Source of the DNA: Reticulitermes speratus
Taxonomy: Eukaryota > Arthropoda > Insecta > Blattodea > Rhinotermitidae
Length of the DNA stretch: 64,000 nucleotides
Assembly: GCA_021186555.1 (NCBI GenBank)
Contig: JAJKFL010000003.1
Location: 53,109,130 to 53,173,129 of the forward strand
Reading direction: 5' to 3'
Positions within the stretch are counted from its first letter, which is position 1; each line of letters begins with the position of its first letter. The notes under the pieces are model-generated. The model was not told the DNA's origin. It was given only the letters and a program-made list of their open reading frames with translations, and searched no databases. Below, piece by piece: positions 32,292 through 42,333 of this stretch. The position numbers and the translations under genes are program-made.

Positions 32292-32671
32292 GTATGTTAT
32301 GTGTCTGTTATGTACTTGTGGTTTAATACACTTCCTCACTTGTTAGCATTCTTTCAATGCCATTTTAAGCTCGTATTTTTCATCCTGCATTTAGGTATTT
32401 CACGTTGAGATCATGTAGATATATCGTATAATTACGTCTTAATTATTACTCAGTCTAGATCTAATTACAAATCCCAGCTCCAGTGGAAGTGCTGGTTAAT
32501 TTTCCTCGTGGGTTTGCAAACAAATGCTTGTATACCCACATACAAAATAGATTAAGTATGTAAGTGGATTTATTCTAAACGTGCTGCTCCAATCCGCAAA
32601 ACCCGTAGTGTAAGTATCGATAATGGTACAATCGATATCAAGTTGTGGAAGGGCAGTGTATCAGTCTCACA
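32292..32671. other. No recognisable feature
   Basis: AT-rich sequence without a recognised family. Confidence 0.4.
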
Positions 32672-32977
32672 GTAAAGGTAAAGCAATCCCATACAGGCCT
32701 AGGAAGTCCCTTAGGGCTCCAGGAGGTTGAGGCTCCCAGGTTTTTAGACAATCGGCACATGAAGTTGGTAAGGTTGTCAGCCCTACGCACCGGCCGCCTT
32801 TACCCCCCAGGAAAGATTCCCGGTACTCATTTCTGTTAGAGGCTGAGTCGACCCCAGGGCCATAGTGCGACCGAAACGATTATGTCAGTGAAAAATTCCA
32901 GTGACACCATCGGAATCGAACCCGCGATGTTCCGGTTTGTAGCGCAGTGCCTCAACCAACTGCGCCACCGCGTGCCC
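32672..32977 (-). mobile_element. SINE-A copy, reverse strand
   Basis: Begins GTAAAGGTAAAGCAATCCC and ends CAACTGCGCCACCGCGTGCC. TCACAGTA occurs at both edges (about 32667 and 32985), a likely short target duplication. Confidence 0.92.
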
Positions 32978-33118
32978 GCGCGTATCACAGTACCGAAACT
33001 TAAACGATAGAAAATCACTTTCGAAAGATGATTCAACTTGAAGAATACGGTCGTCTATGTGTTATATTACGTAATTTTGTTGTATACGTACCAGCTGCCT
33101 CTGTCGTTATTTTTTTTT

Positions 33119-33200
33119 ACCCTGACGAGGTAGGCAGCAAGTTCTTATCGAACGATGCACCCGTTTATCAAAGTACACTGCCTCACTTCCAAGTAAGTCG
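33119..33200 (+). mobile_element. RZ-superfamily remnant, decayed motif
   Basis: CCCTGACGAGGTAGGCAGC, then TCGAACGATGCACCCG, then AGTACACTGCCTCACTTCC keep the order CTGANGA ... GAA(A)C ... TACAC-GC-T-AC. The inner stem is lost. Confidence 0.45.
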
Positions 33201-33208
33201 TATTTTTT

Positions 33209-33863
33209 AGGCGCGTTCGAAAAAAATTGCGAAAAGCGACTATTAGCTTCGTCATGTCTGTCTGTCCGTCTGAATGTAACAACTCGGCTCCAACTCGACG
33301 GATCTTCATGAAATTTCATAAATTCTAACAGGGTCTGACGACGGTGTATAATATTGAGAACCAACTGTCTTCTGGACTTTGTCCATCGTCCTGATAAAAT
33401 ATTAAAATACAATATAAAAAAGTCCAGAAGACAGTTGGTTCTCAATGAAATTTCATATTTGAGTATTTTTCGAAAATCTGTCGAGAAAATTCAAGTTTCT
33501 TTAAAATCTGACAACAATAACGGTACTTTACATGAAGACCTATGTACATTTATGATAATATCTCGCTGAATTCTTCTTAGAATGAGAAATGTTTCAGACA
33601 AAAGTTGTACAGAAAATCAAAACACACATTTTATGTTCAATAACTTTTTCCCGAAAATCGTGCCGTTTATGAGATAATGTGGAAAAACATGGTACAGCCA
33701 GACAGACCACAGATGACAATACGGCGCATGCGCTTTGCATGCTGGATAACTACGGCTACAGACACATACTCAGAATATGTAATAATTATTGCTTTTCCAC
33801 TGAAAAAATGGTTACGCGAACGCGCCTCAATGTTACGTTATACGTACATTGCCTGTCTTACTC
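33209..33863 (+). mobile_element. G-family element with a 137-bp insertion
   Basis: Same order of segments as 22119-22630, from GGCGCGTTCGAAAAAAATTG to TTATACGTACATTGCCTGTC. It is split at ATGAAATTTCAT by the insertion 33320-33456. Confidence 0.85.
33320..33456 (-). mobile_element. Hairpin insertion in G with 12-bp duplication
   Basis: ATGAAATTTCAT occurs at 33308-33319 and again at 33445-33456. The insert carries a perfect 28-bp inverted repeat (33353-33380, 33419-33446; core CCAACTGTCTTCTGGACTTT). On the minus strand the loop side reads GGACGAT, GGAC-AAA-GTCC, AGAAGAC, a weak echo of the RZ motif. Confidence 0.7.
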
Positions 33864-34507
33864 ATGTTTACTACTCCGATTACCTCAAATCTGACGTTGT
33901 CATGGTACAACTAACATTTGTTGTTGTTGTTGAAACCGGAGGGTTCATTACCGTGTTCATAAAAGCCCGTCACTGGACTGTATCCTTAGTCAGCTGAATC
34001 CTCGCCACATTCTCATAACGTATTTGTTTCAAGGTCTAGTTTTGTATTTTTTTTTTTCACCAACGTCCAACTGTAGCAACTGGTCTTCAAGTCTGACGGC
34101 TACAGTTTCATGTGACTTTATTTTCTCTCCTACAGGTGTAGAAGCAAGGTGGCACGTTTCACGCAAAGATGCGTGCAGCATCCTACGCCACATAATAATA
34201 ATAATAATAATAATAATCTCGATGTACATAATATCCTTGATGTCTGCGAGTGAGTCAGACCCTAGTTCCCTGTGAGGTAAGCGCTGAGGACGAAGAAAAA
34301 CTTGAGCATCGAGCATGTATTACAACACAGCACAGCCAGATGGCAGCATTCCGATAGATGAGACTAACGCCTGGGTTGGTGTAAGAATACAGAAACGACC
34401 GATGAGAAGGTTTGTGGAGTACCGCGTGGATATTGTGGCACCCTATCATATGACATCACGTGACTAATAGTAATAATGTAATCGAGATTAGTTCTCTTTG
34501 CATTTTA
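33864..34507. other. Mostly unassigned; small LINE-tail scrap and (AAT)n
   Basis: GAGGGTTCATTACCGTGTTC and AAAAGCCCGTCACTGGACTG at 33949-33983 resemble the LINE segment at 34590-34640. (AAT)n lies at 34192-34218. Confidence 0.4.
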
Positions 34508-34825
34508 TTAATTAACTCCATTGAGCAAAGTCCTTCTTGAGAAGCTAACAGGTCCTCAGCTAGTCAAGAAATTCCCTGCATTTTAAGGAACCCGACGGTT
34601 CATTACCGCACTCACAACAGCCCGCTACCTGACCCTATCCTGAGCCACATCAATCCAGTCCATGACCCCATCCCACTTCTTTAAGATCCATTTTAATATT
34701 ATCCTCCCATCTACGCCTGGGTCTTCAAAGTGGTCTCTTTTCCTCAGGTCTCCCCACCAAAACTCTGTATGCACCTCTCCTGTCTTCCATACGTGCCACG
34801 TTCCGCACCCATCGGTCACCTGATA
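34508..34825 (-). pseudogene. Non-LTR retrotransposon RT C-terminal fragment
   Basis: The minus strand encodes the tail after the reverse-transcriptase domain of a LINE ORF2-type protein. One frame gives [19 protein letters not shown] and [12 protein letters not shown], with pieces such as ALVNAVMN implied by TTCATTACCGCACTCACAAC in another frame. Frames are broken several times. The conserved wording matches the fragment at 43590-44115 ([20 protein letters not shown]). Such tails are common in cockroach and termite genomes from memory; clade (jockey/CR1-like) not resolved. 5-prime truncated, non-functional. Confidence 0.8.
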
Positions 34826-35074
34826 ACGCGTAACTGAATTATGAGGCGCTGATGTACGTCGTTAAAGGTCGTGCAAAGTGCTAAGAAGTTTCACAGGAAG
34901 CCGTGGCGAATACAGCCGGAGGTTGTGTCTTTAATCCGCCGGCAGAGTGGCTCAATATTGTGTGCTGTCTGGCTTAGAGCTTATGATTGTGTCTGCACGA
35001 GCTGTGTTGTGGCACGAAGGCTCTGCAGAATGGGGCAATGCCTGTTTGAAGTCTTTGATTAGCTTCTTCTTCTT

Positions 35075-35462
35075 CTTATACAGGCGCGACAACCTCATCC
35101 TCTGTAGGTTTTGGCCTTCTCAACTATATCCTTCCATATCTTCCTATCCTGGATGCAGTTTCTCCAGTTTTTTGACATTTTGAATCCTCAAGTCTGCCAT
35201 AACATCATCTTCCCATCTATTCTTCGGTCTTCCACGCATTCGTATAGATATAGGCTTCCAGTTATAGATTATTTTAACCAATCTGTCATTTTCCATTCGG
35301 TACACATGCCCAAACCACCCTAATCTTTGTGCTTTAATATGATTTACTATATTCTTATACTTTATTAGTTTATTAAGCTCTTCATTTGTTTTAATTCTCC
35401 ATGAGCCATCCATGTTTTTACTTGGTCCAAAAATCCTTCTTAGTATCTTCCTTTCAGTCTTT
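35075..35462 (-). pseudogene. Non-LTR retrotransposon RT C-terminal fragment, different family
   Basis: A minus-strand frame reads ERKILRRIFGPSKN, then an internal stretch with QRLGWFGHVYRMENDRL and RMRGRPKNRWEDDV, ending near LEKLHPG. After a frameshift at about 35150 the frame continues DRKIWKDIVEKAKTY. This is the RRIFG ... LGWFGHV ... GRPKNRW tail found after the RT domain in LINE proteins. The catalytic RT core is absent, so it is a 5-prime-truncated insertion. It differs in sequence from the 34508 and 58024 fragments, so at least three LINE lineages are present. Confidence 0.88.
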
Positions 35463-35527
35463 GATTAGCGCTAGCGAATATTTCTGCCGCCCAGTGCCAG
35501 ATTTACCTTAGGCTACTTATCAGCAGG

Positions 35528-35824
35528 GACACGCGGTTGCGCCGTTGTTTGAGGCACTGCGCTACAAGCTGGAAGATCGCGGGTGCGATTCCCGATGGTG
35601 TCATTGGAATTTTTCATTGACATAATCCTTTCGGCCGGACTATGGCCTGGGGTCGACTCAGCCTCTAACAGAAATGAGTACCAGAAATATTTCCTGGGGG
35701 GTAAAGGCGGCTGGTGCGTAGGGATGACAATCTTACCACCTTCATGTGTCGATTGTCTAGAAATTCTGGGACCCTCAATCTTCTGGAACCCTCAGGGCAT
35801 GTAGAGGGGTTGCTTTACCTTTAC
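35528..35824 (+). mobile_element. SINE-A copy
   Basis: ACACGCGGTTGCGCCGTTG head, B box GCGGGTGCGATTCCCG, standard body, tail GGGTTGCTTTACCTTTAC. SINE-B sequence starts 12 bp further on. Confidence 0.92.
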
Positions 35825-35836
35825 TTATCAGCAAGA

Positions 35837-35950
35837 GATCGGGATAGCTAGTCAGTGTAGTGACTAGGCTAAGCACTGAACGACTGAGGAATCGTCGTTC
35901 GATTCCTGATAGGCGCAAGAAATTTTTCTTAAAATAGTCCACTTGCCGTC
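35837..35950 (+). mobile_element. SINE-B head fragment
   Basis: GATCGGGATAGCTAGTCAGT (A box), CGTTCGATTCCTGATAGGCG (B box) and the pyrimidine-rich stretch, then lost after about 35945. Confidence 0.7.
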
Positions 35951-36529
35951 GCTTTATCTTGCCACTCCAACCTACCATTACAAAAAGGACGAGCGGGCGC
36001 TGCGTGGGTATCTTCAAGGTCGTTGTTGCGCTGTAGTAAGTCTAGTGTCTCTCGTAGCTCCTGCACCTTCTTTTTCCCCTTTATTTCTGTCTGTATTCCT
36101 TCCTTCCTTCCTTCCTTCCTTCCTTACGCTCCTCAGGCTGCCTCCTAGTTTCAAGTGTTAGCGAATAAGCATGTACTCAGCATAGCCCTTCATATCTGCG
36201 TGAAATTTGACGCTCACGTTTTCAGTGACAGCGTGATTTTTCTTCTCGAACCACGCCTTATCGTACTATGGGAGATATGTTCCTGGTTACGTACGAACCT
36301 CTGTCGCCTGATGCTTACAATACATGTCGCTGGAATGTCATTCGTCTCCCACCGTGCTGACGTCAAGGAGTGACGCTGGCGCCGTGCGTTTTCCTGGTGA
36401 CGTACATCCTACCGGAAGGCTGTTACGTCATTACAGGACGGTACGTCGCAATTGAGGACAGTAAAGTCGATATACTGAGGGATGCAATGGGAAGAGAGCT
36501 GGTGATGAGCTGCTGCATTGTCTGCATTG
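35951..36529. other. Unassigned with (CTTC)n
   Basis: A (CTTC)n run lies at 36098-36124. GTTTTCCTGGTGACGTACAT and neighbouring GC-rich stretches are not identified. Confidence 0.4.
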
Positions 36530-37230
36530 TACTGCAGTGTCTAAGATGTACTGCAGTATTTTAATTGTACAATGCCTCATTTGTACTACAGGATCTGTAT
36601 TGCACTGCAGTGCCTAAGTTGTACTACAATACCTGAGTTACACTGCAATATCTACATCGTACTGCAGTGCCTCAGTTGTACTACAATACCAGAGCTGTAC
36701 TGCAGTATCTGTAGTACTGCAGTGCCTGAGTTGTACTATAATACCTGAGCTGTACTGCAGTATCTGTATTGTACTACAGTGCCTGAGTTGTACTACAATA
36801 CCTGAGCTGTGCTGCAGTATCTGTATTGTACTGTAGTGCCTTAGTTGTACTACAATACGTGAGCTGTACTGCAGTATCTATATTGTACTGCAGTGCCTGA
36901 GTTGTACTACAATACGTGAGCTGTACTGCAGTATCTATATTGTACTTCAGTGCCAGAATTGTACTACAATACCTGAGCTGTACTGCAGTATCTACAATGT
37001 ACTGCAGGATCTATACTGTACTGCAGTGCCTGAGTTGTACTACAATACCTGAGCTGTACTGCAGTATGTATATTGTACTGCAGTGCCCGAATTGTGGTAC
37101 AATACCTGAGCTGTACTGCAGTATCTACATTGTACTGCAGTGCCTGAGTTTTACTACAATATCTGAGTTTTACTACAGTACTTGAATTGTAGTCCATTAT
37201 CTGCAGTATAGTGCAGTGCCTGAATTGTGC
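36530..37230 (+). repeat. 57-bp array built from three 19-bp subunits
   Basis: Subunits are TGTACTGCAGTATCTGTAT, TGTACTGCAGTGCCTGAGT and TGTACTACAATACCTGAGC, repeated in fixed order about 12 times. PstI-type CTGCAG sits in two of the three. The edges are irregular. Confidence 0.92.
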
Positions 37231-37510
37231 TTTAGTGTCATGAGCTGTCGTAACTTTTACTCTTCATCAGATATTAATGGGATGATTAAATGAGTGTGAA
37301 TTGAGCGGGGCATTTAGCACGCATGGGACAAGAGAGAAATACGAAGAGTTTGGCGAAAAACACGAGAGAATGAGTCCACTTGGAAGACTTAGACGTAGAT
37401 GGGCGGGAAATATTAAACTAAATCTTAAAGAAATAGGCTGAGAGACTGTGGTTTGCTGTGCAGTGTTTGCTCACATAATGTGTTGATGTGTTCCGTACGG
37501 TTGTCACAGG

Positions 37511-37670
37511 TAAAGGTAAAGGTAAAGCTCTCCCTAGAACGGGCCATGAAGGCCCAGAGGGGGAGTAGAGGTATAGCTCTACTCTTTCTTTAACCCCGGC
37601 ACTAGATGAGGGTGGGTGGTCAACTCCACGCTCCGGCAGCTTTACCCCCGGGAAAGAGACCCGGTACCCA
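37511..37670 (-). mobile_element. SINE-B 3-prime half with 15-bp target duplication
   Basis: Runs from TAAAGGTAAAGGTAAAGCTC to GAAAGAGACCCGGTACCCA. TACGGTTGTCACAGG flanks it exactly (37496-37510 and 37671-37685). On its own strand the head is missing and the 3-prime tail (GCTTTACCTTTACCTTTACC) is intact, as expected for 5-prime truncation during target-primed reverse transcription. Confidence 0.96.
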
Positions 37671-37734
37671 TACGGTTGTCACAGGAACAGTGGTAATTTC
37701 CGTATAAAGCATTAACCGGTTGGCTGTTATAATG

Positions 37735-37985
37735 CAGAGGAGCTGGGACATCATAGGCGGTATAGTGACTGAGACATGGGGGGACCGTCTGGGCTTCGAT
37801 TGCAGGGGGGGGGGACGATTTTTGTCTTCTTCAAGACGTCCAGACCGACTGTGGGCCCCACCTACTCAAAGGGCACATCAGGTCTGTTTTCCAGGGTAAA
37901 GCGACCGGAACATGAAGCGGACCATTCATTTCTATGTGGTGCCGAGGTTGAGTGGAGCTATACCTCTGCTCCCCCTATACGCATT
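37735..37985 (+). mobile_element. SINE-B copy
   Basis: AGCTGGGACATCATAGGCGG head, GGGCTTCGATTGCAGGGG as a decayed B box, body CAAGACGTCCAGACCGACTG, GGGTAAAGCGACCGGAAC, end GAGCTATACCTCTGCTCCCC. Confidence 0.85.
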
Positions 37986-38336
37986 CGTGGCTTGCACCGG
38001 GACAACTTTAACTGCACAATGGAGAGGTTATTGCGTTCTTGCGAGTTACGAAATGGAATTGTAAAACTAATTAAAATTAATATTACACTGCAGCTGTAAG
38101 ACATGCTTGTTCACATGCTGGTGCAAATTTTGAGAATTCGCTGTACTGACAAACTGTTGTAACCGTTTCTTTGTCATAAGAATAAAAAAAATGTCTTCGG
38201 TGTTTCAAGCTACGACTGAACCGCAAATTGTAGGTAAAACGTCACGCCGACAAGTTGAATGTTGGCGATCTTTTTTTGCGGGTGTTAAAATGTTTTAGCT
38301 GCTTGAGTGAGGGAAGGGCGAAAGAAAGAAAGAAAG
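37986..38336. other. Unassigned; (GAAA)n at the right edge
   Basis: Unique-looking sequence; GAAAGAAAGAAAGAAAGAA lies at 38320-38341. Confidence 0.4.
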
Positions 38337-38468
38337 AAAGAAGTTGACTGTATTGGATACTCCGCTGCGGGTTTTCGAATTTTTTTTCGGCCTCTGTGAA
38401 CCCTCCTCTGTCTCCTTCTTCCGTTTTCGGTAGTTTTCTTGCTTTTGTGCGTTAGTTAGTCTCGGCAT
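38337..38468 (-). CDS. Fragment of a basic N-terminus, product unknown
   Basis: A minus-strand frame from ATG at 38468 reads MPRLTNAQKQENYRKRKKET and then further Lys/Arg-rich residues to the (GAAA)n tract, where it becomes low complexity. A short, very basic start of this style occurs at the N-terminus of some insect transposon or chromatin proteins (from memory), but I cannot name a family. The frame also runs back 12 codons to 38504; I prefer 38468 because the upstream part lies in the repeated leader motif. It may be a true exon, a mobile-element remnant or chance. Confidence 0.3.
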
Positions 38469-38486
38469 CGTGAACCTGTCAACAAC

Positions 38487-38826
38487 AGCGCCGAGGTGAC
38501 CCACCTGTGTGTACCGAAATGTAAGACGTTAGATGGTGAGAGTGTGAAAATCGTTGGTGATTTTGACATGGCCGCCATTTTGGCAGATTTCAAGATTTTT
38601 CGATGATTCTTTTTTTTATCGTGTAGGCATATTCCTTACCTTTCAAACTACGCATCGTTCACTGCTGTAGTCGAAGTAGGCGCGGAGCACTGTGAAGAAA
38701 CGTAGGTAACGCGAAAGTCTGACACCGCGAGCGCCGAGGTGACCCACCTATGTGTACCGAAATGTAAGACTTTTATGTCAAAACAGCGCCGAGGTGACCC
38801 ACCTATGTGTACCGAAATGTAAGACG
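38487..38826 (-). repeat. Three spaced copies of a 42-bp hairpin motif
   Basis: AGCGCCGAGGTGACCCACCT + ATGTGTACCGAAATGTAAGA occurs at 38487-38528, 38730-38771 and 38784-38825, all in the same orientation with only one or two differences. Each contains AGGTG-ACC-CACCT, a 5-bp hairpin. On the minus strand all three lie upstream of the ATG at 38468. Confidence 0.85.
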
Positions 38827-39501
38827 TTTTACGTAAAAAAGGCATTAGAAATGTATTTTGGTGAGAGCTTAACTCAAGCTACGAAGCAGTAACACCAACT
38901 GTGATGAAACTCAGAAGGAAAGACGTTACATAAATATTGTTAGTGGTTGTTAGTTCTCGAATTGAATCTCTTTCGCTTTAATTTCTTCTATTAAGTTTAA
39001 CTGAGTGGAAGATTTTTATGGGGCATATCTCCTGGCAATATTTCGCTCCATCGTGACTTCACATGGACGCACTGTGCACATCCCACAGTGCGTGCATGTG
39101 AAGCAGCAGGACTCTTCTTTCTTGTCCACTTTTCCTTCATGTTTAATTTTTTTATTTTCCAGTTCAGTTTTCATTTCTTTTTGTTCTGGCGCTGGAGGAC
39201 ATTGATATATTGCAGTGATGTATTTGTATTATTTAGACTAGTGTTTGTTAACCTATACTGCATCTCGCTGTCCTTACGTTCTGAAAATGTATTCTTGAAC
39301 TCGTATGGAAAGCTGTCAGAAAGGTCGAATTTTTAACCCAAGATATAACGTAACTAGAAAACGAAAAAATATGGAATTAAATATTTATTTTGATTTAAAA
39401 TTTGACATATGTCGCACCTGCAGTGGGATGCATGCACACGAGGTTATGGACCATTCATGTACAGCGACAGTACATGTGTTTAGCCCTTTAAAGTGTACGT
39501 G
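38827..39501. other. No recognisable feature
   Basis: AT-rich sequence; TTAGCCCTTTAAAGTGTACG at 39480 is an R-type terminus scrap. Nothing else recognised. Confidence 0.4.
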
Positions 39502-39795
39502 AAAGGTACAGGTAAAACAATCCCATTACAGGCCTGGACAGGCCCTTAGGGTTCCAGGAGGTTGAGGCTCACAGATTTGTAGACAATCGGCACATGAAGA
39601 TGGTAAGGTTGTCAGCCCTACGCACAGGCCGCCTTTACTCCCCAGGAAATATTCCTGATACTCATTTCTGTTAGAGGCTGAGTCGACCCCAGGGCCATAG
39701 TGCGACCGAAACGATTATGTCAATGAAAAATTGCGACACCATCGGGAATCGAACCAGCGACCTTCCGGCTTGTAGCGCGGTGCCTCAACCAACTG
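39502..39795 (-). mobile_element. SINE-A copy, reverse strand
   Basis: From GGTACAGGTAAAACAATCCC to GGTGCCTCAACCAACTG; the last few head bases are missing. B box reversed at about 39752 (GGGAATCGAACCAGC). Confidence 0.9.
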
Positions 39796-40079
39796 TTAAA
39801 ACTGTACGTAGCAGTCGGCAGGACAGTACTAATGTTTGACGTTCGGAAGTTTCCTGAAGCCATCTATCCTTACTGAAGATATTTTCGCATTTCTTGGTCC
39901 TTGTAGGCAAATTCCGGGATAGTACCATAAACTAGGCTACGACCACTTCCTTCTGTTGCAGTTAATTCTCTAATCATCGTATCATTCGATGATATATAGC
40001 AGGGGCGGCCAGCTAGCTAGCTTCGGGAGTTGTAGGCTTACTTAATAGACAACTATGGCAAGGGCCACTTATTAATAAC

Positions 40080-40296
40080 CTTGATTTTAGGCTTCCGCCG
40101 CGATGTTGATGAAATCTGCGGTTTTCTGGGGGTATTACGCGGCGTCGTGTGGTAATTGTTTACCGACGTTTCGGGACAACGTATCGGTCCCATCCTCACG
40201 GGTCAGGAGGATGGGACCGATACGTTGTCCCGAAACGTCGGTAAACAATTACCACACGACGTCGTGCAATACCCCAGAAGACCGTAGATTTCAAAG
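40080..40296. mobile_element. H-family hairpin element
   Basis: Left arm CTTCCGCCGCGATGTTGATG ... GTTTACCGACGTTTCGGGAC and right arm GTCCCGAAACGTCGGTAAAC ... are inverted around 40203. The motif is on both strands (minus 40162-40203, plus 40204-40243). The right arm is shortened after ACCCCAGAAGACCG. Confidence 0.85.
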
Positions 40297-40414
40297 AGCT
40301 GTGAAATTCGATAACTCTGTTCTGGAATTCAGCTAGAATATGGCTTCACACTCATCGCACTTGGAGGGTGATACCTGGTGGTGCCGGTTTGTGGGCCTGG
40401 ATGTTACAGATGTA

Positions 40415-40740
40415 CGAAGTTAAGTAACTTGAAGTTAAGTAACTTAAAGTTAAGTAACTTGAAGTTAAGTAACTTGAAGTTAAGTAACTTGAAGTTAAGT
40501 AACTTGAAGTTAAGTAACTTGAAGTTAAGTAACTTAAAGTTAAGTAACTTGAAGTTAAGTAACTTGAAGTTAAGTAACTTGAAGTTAAGTAACTTGAAGT
40601 TAAGTAACTTGTAGTTAAGTAACTTGTAGTTAAGTAACTTGTAGTTAAGTAACTTGAAGTTAAGTAACTTGAAGTTAAGTAACTTGAAGTTAAGTAACTT
40701 AAAGTTAAGTAACTTAAAGTTAAGTAACTTAAAGTTAAGT
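40415..40740 (+). repeat. 15-bp tandem array, about 22 copies
   Basis: Unit GAAGTTAAGTAACTT with A/T variants at position 2. AAGTTA-AG-TAACTT makes each unit a 6-bp inverted repeat. 15 is a multiple of three, so a KLSNL-repeat frame is open by chance. Confidence 0.97.
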
Positions 40741-41479
40741 CTTCATTGTGACTGAAGTGACATTGTCAGCGGAAGATGCTGGGCTCGTCTTTCCTGTGGT
40801 AAGGACGTCTGCTGTCTGCTGGAACTCAGTCCAGCATCACGCAACAGCTGTAGACTCTGTCATAGCAACTCCCGTCATACCGGACATTCTTGTCAGAAGG
40901 CTCAGATGGTTGGAATGAGTGGATCTGTACGCCATTTGGTATTTATGCTGTCTTTGAAGCTAAAATCACTGACGAATTTTCCCGATAATTTAATTTATAT
41001 GATGACGGACCATAGGTTTCAGACAATTTTCAAGGAAAATTCCTGATCGGAAGTGTGATGTTACGCTAGGCATACAATATCCTTCCCTTAGACAAAGTGC
41101 AGAGACAGCTTTGCCGCCATTTTGGATCAATATACTAGTGAGCAGGGGTGGGGGACCTTTTTTTTTTTTCCTGCCATGGCATTAATCAAGACCAGACAGA
41201 GAAACTGCCTGGGGCCGGGGTCAGACTCGACCCTAGCCATCAGAACTACGCCACCTAGAATCGACAAGTTGACGTCATCAGAAAAAGCCCGAGGTCTCTC
41301 CCTAACACTGGGTAGGCGTGATTTTTTTTTCGAGTTCATTGTTTTGTTAATTATCTTAGTATGTTCCATGGGATTATTATTATTATTATTATTATTATTA
41401 TTGCTAATTTCTTTGTTGTTGCTGTGTTGAGATTACTGTATAATTACATATTATACAGTTACATTTTATTACAATCAGT
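40741..41479. other. Unassigned with (TTA)n
   Basis: (TTA)n at 41374-41402 and T runs at 41158-41168. CCAGACAGAGAAACTGCCTG is not recognised. Confidence 0.4.
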
Positions 41480-41735
41480 TTAAGTCAGTATAATGACTAG
41501 GCTACAGACTGAGCGGTTCGAATCCCGTCAGAAACAACAGTTTTTTCTCTTCTCCGAAACGTCCAGACCTGGTCTGGGGGCTTCCTCAGTCTCCTACTCA
41601 GTAGGTACCGGGGTTTTATTCCAGGGGCAAAGCAGCCGGGTCGTGAAGTTGACCACTAACCACCATCTATTGCTGAGGTTAAGAATAAGTGGCTCTATAC
41701 TTTTACTCCTCCTATATCCCTCTATGGCGTGGAGA
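41480..41735 (+). mobile_element. SINE-B copy
   Basis: AGTATAATGACTAGGCTACA, B box GCGGTTCGAATCCCGTC, CCGAAACGTCCAGACCTGGT, CAGGGGCAAAGCAGCCGGG, GTTGACCACTAACCACC and end GTGGCTCTATACTTTTACTC. Confidence 0.88.
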
Positions 41736-42189
41736 AGGAAAACTTTACATTCTACTTTACGGCGTATTGTACTGTAGATAATTGGTAATTGTGCTTTAAA
41801 GAAGGGGTTTTCTGTGAATACGAAAGAGGGTAAATCATCCCCTGTGCTATTCACATTATTCAACGAATTGAAATATTTTTAGACACAAACATTTCCTTGT
41901 TAGAATTATTCAACGTCGTATAGAGTTAACTGTAGAAAGAGCTTCTATGTCGAGACTTAAGATTTCCACGGTGATACCAATTAGGTAACCTCATTGTGCC
42001 GTAACAAGGAAGACCACGCAGTTTGAACTTTTGTATATTTTAATGCATTTCGATGAGCATCAGACCACCTACACAGTTTGTTAACACGTGTCTTTGTGTT
42101 CCTTTCATACATGCTATATTTTATGTCAGATTCGTTATCTAACATCTGTCTACAAAAACAGCATCAAACACGGAGTGTGAAAATAAGTA

Positions 42190-42331
42190 CAGTAGAACCC
42201 GCTTATAACGAAATCGGTTTATACGTGACACCTCGCCTAGAGTCAGATATTCTGTGGTACCAATTAATTCCTCACTGTTAACTATAACACGATAATATTC
42301 AGTCTCATGATGTTATAACCGAGTTCGACTG
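42190..42331. mobile_element. pogo/Tigger-like MITE, 142 bp
   Basis: Left CAGTAGAACCCGCTTATAAC and, reversed right, CAGTCGAACTCGGTTATAAC; TA on both sides. Similar ends to the MITE at 11673. No coding. Confidence 0.88.
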
Positions 42332-42333
42332 TA

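Noticed and set aside
36916..37185. Cysteine/tyrosine-rich 89-codon frame
   Set aside because: Falls entirely inside the 57-bp array, which is a multiple of three.
38648..38845. 65-codon frame with repeated HFGTHRWVTSAL-like peptides
   Set aside because: The repetition comes from the 42-bp hairpin blocks; no evidence of coding.
40378..40614. KLSNL-repeat protein
   Set aside because: Chance product of the 15-bp array.
42040..42066. Hammerhead-like CTGATG ... GAAA on the minus strand
   Set aside because: CTGATGCTCATCGAAATGC lacks the G-A after CTGAT and a real stem; probably chance.
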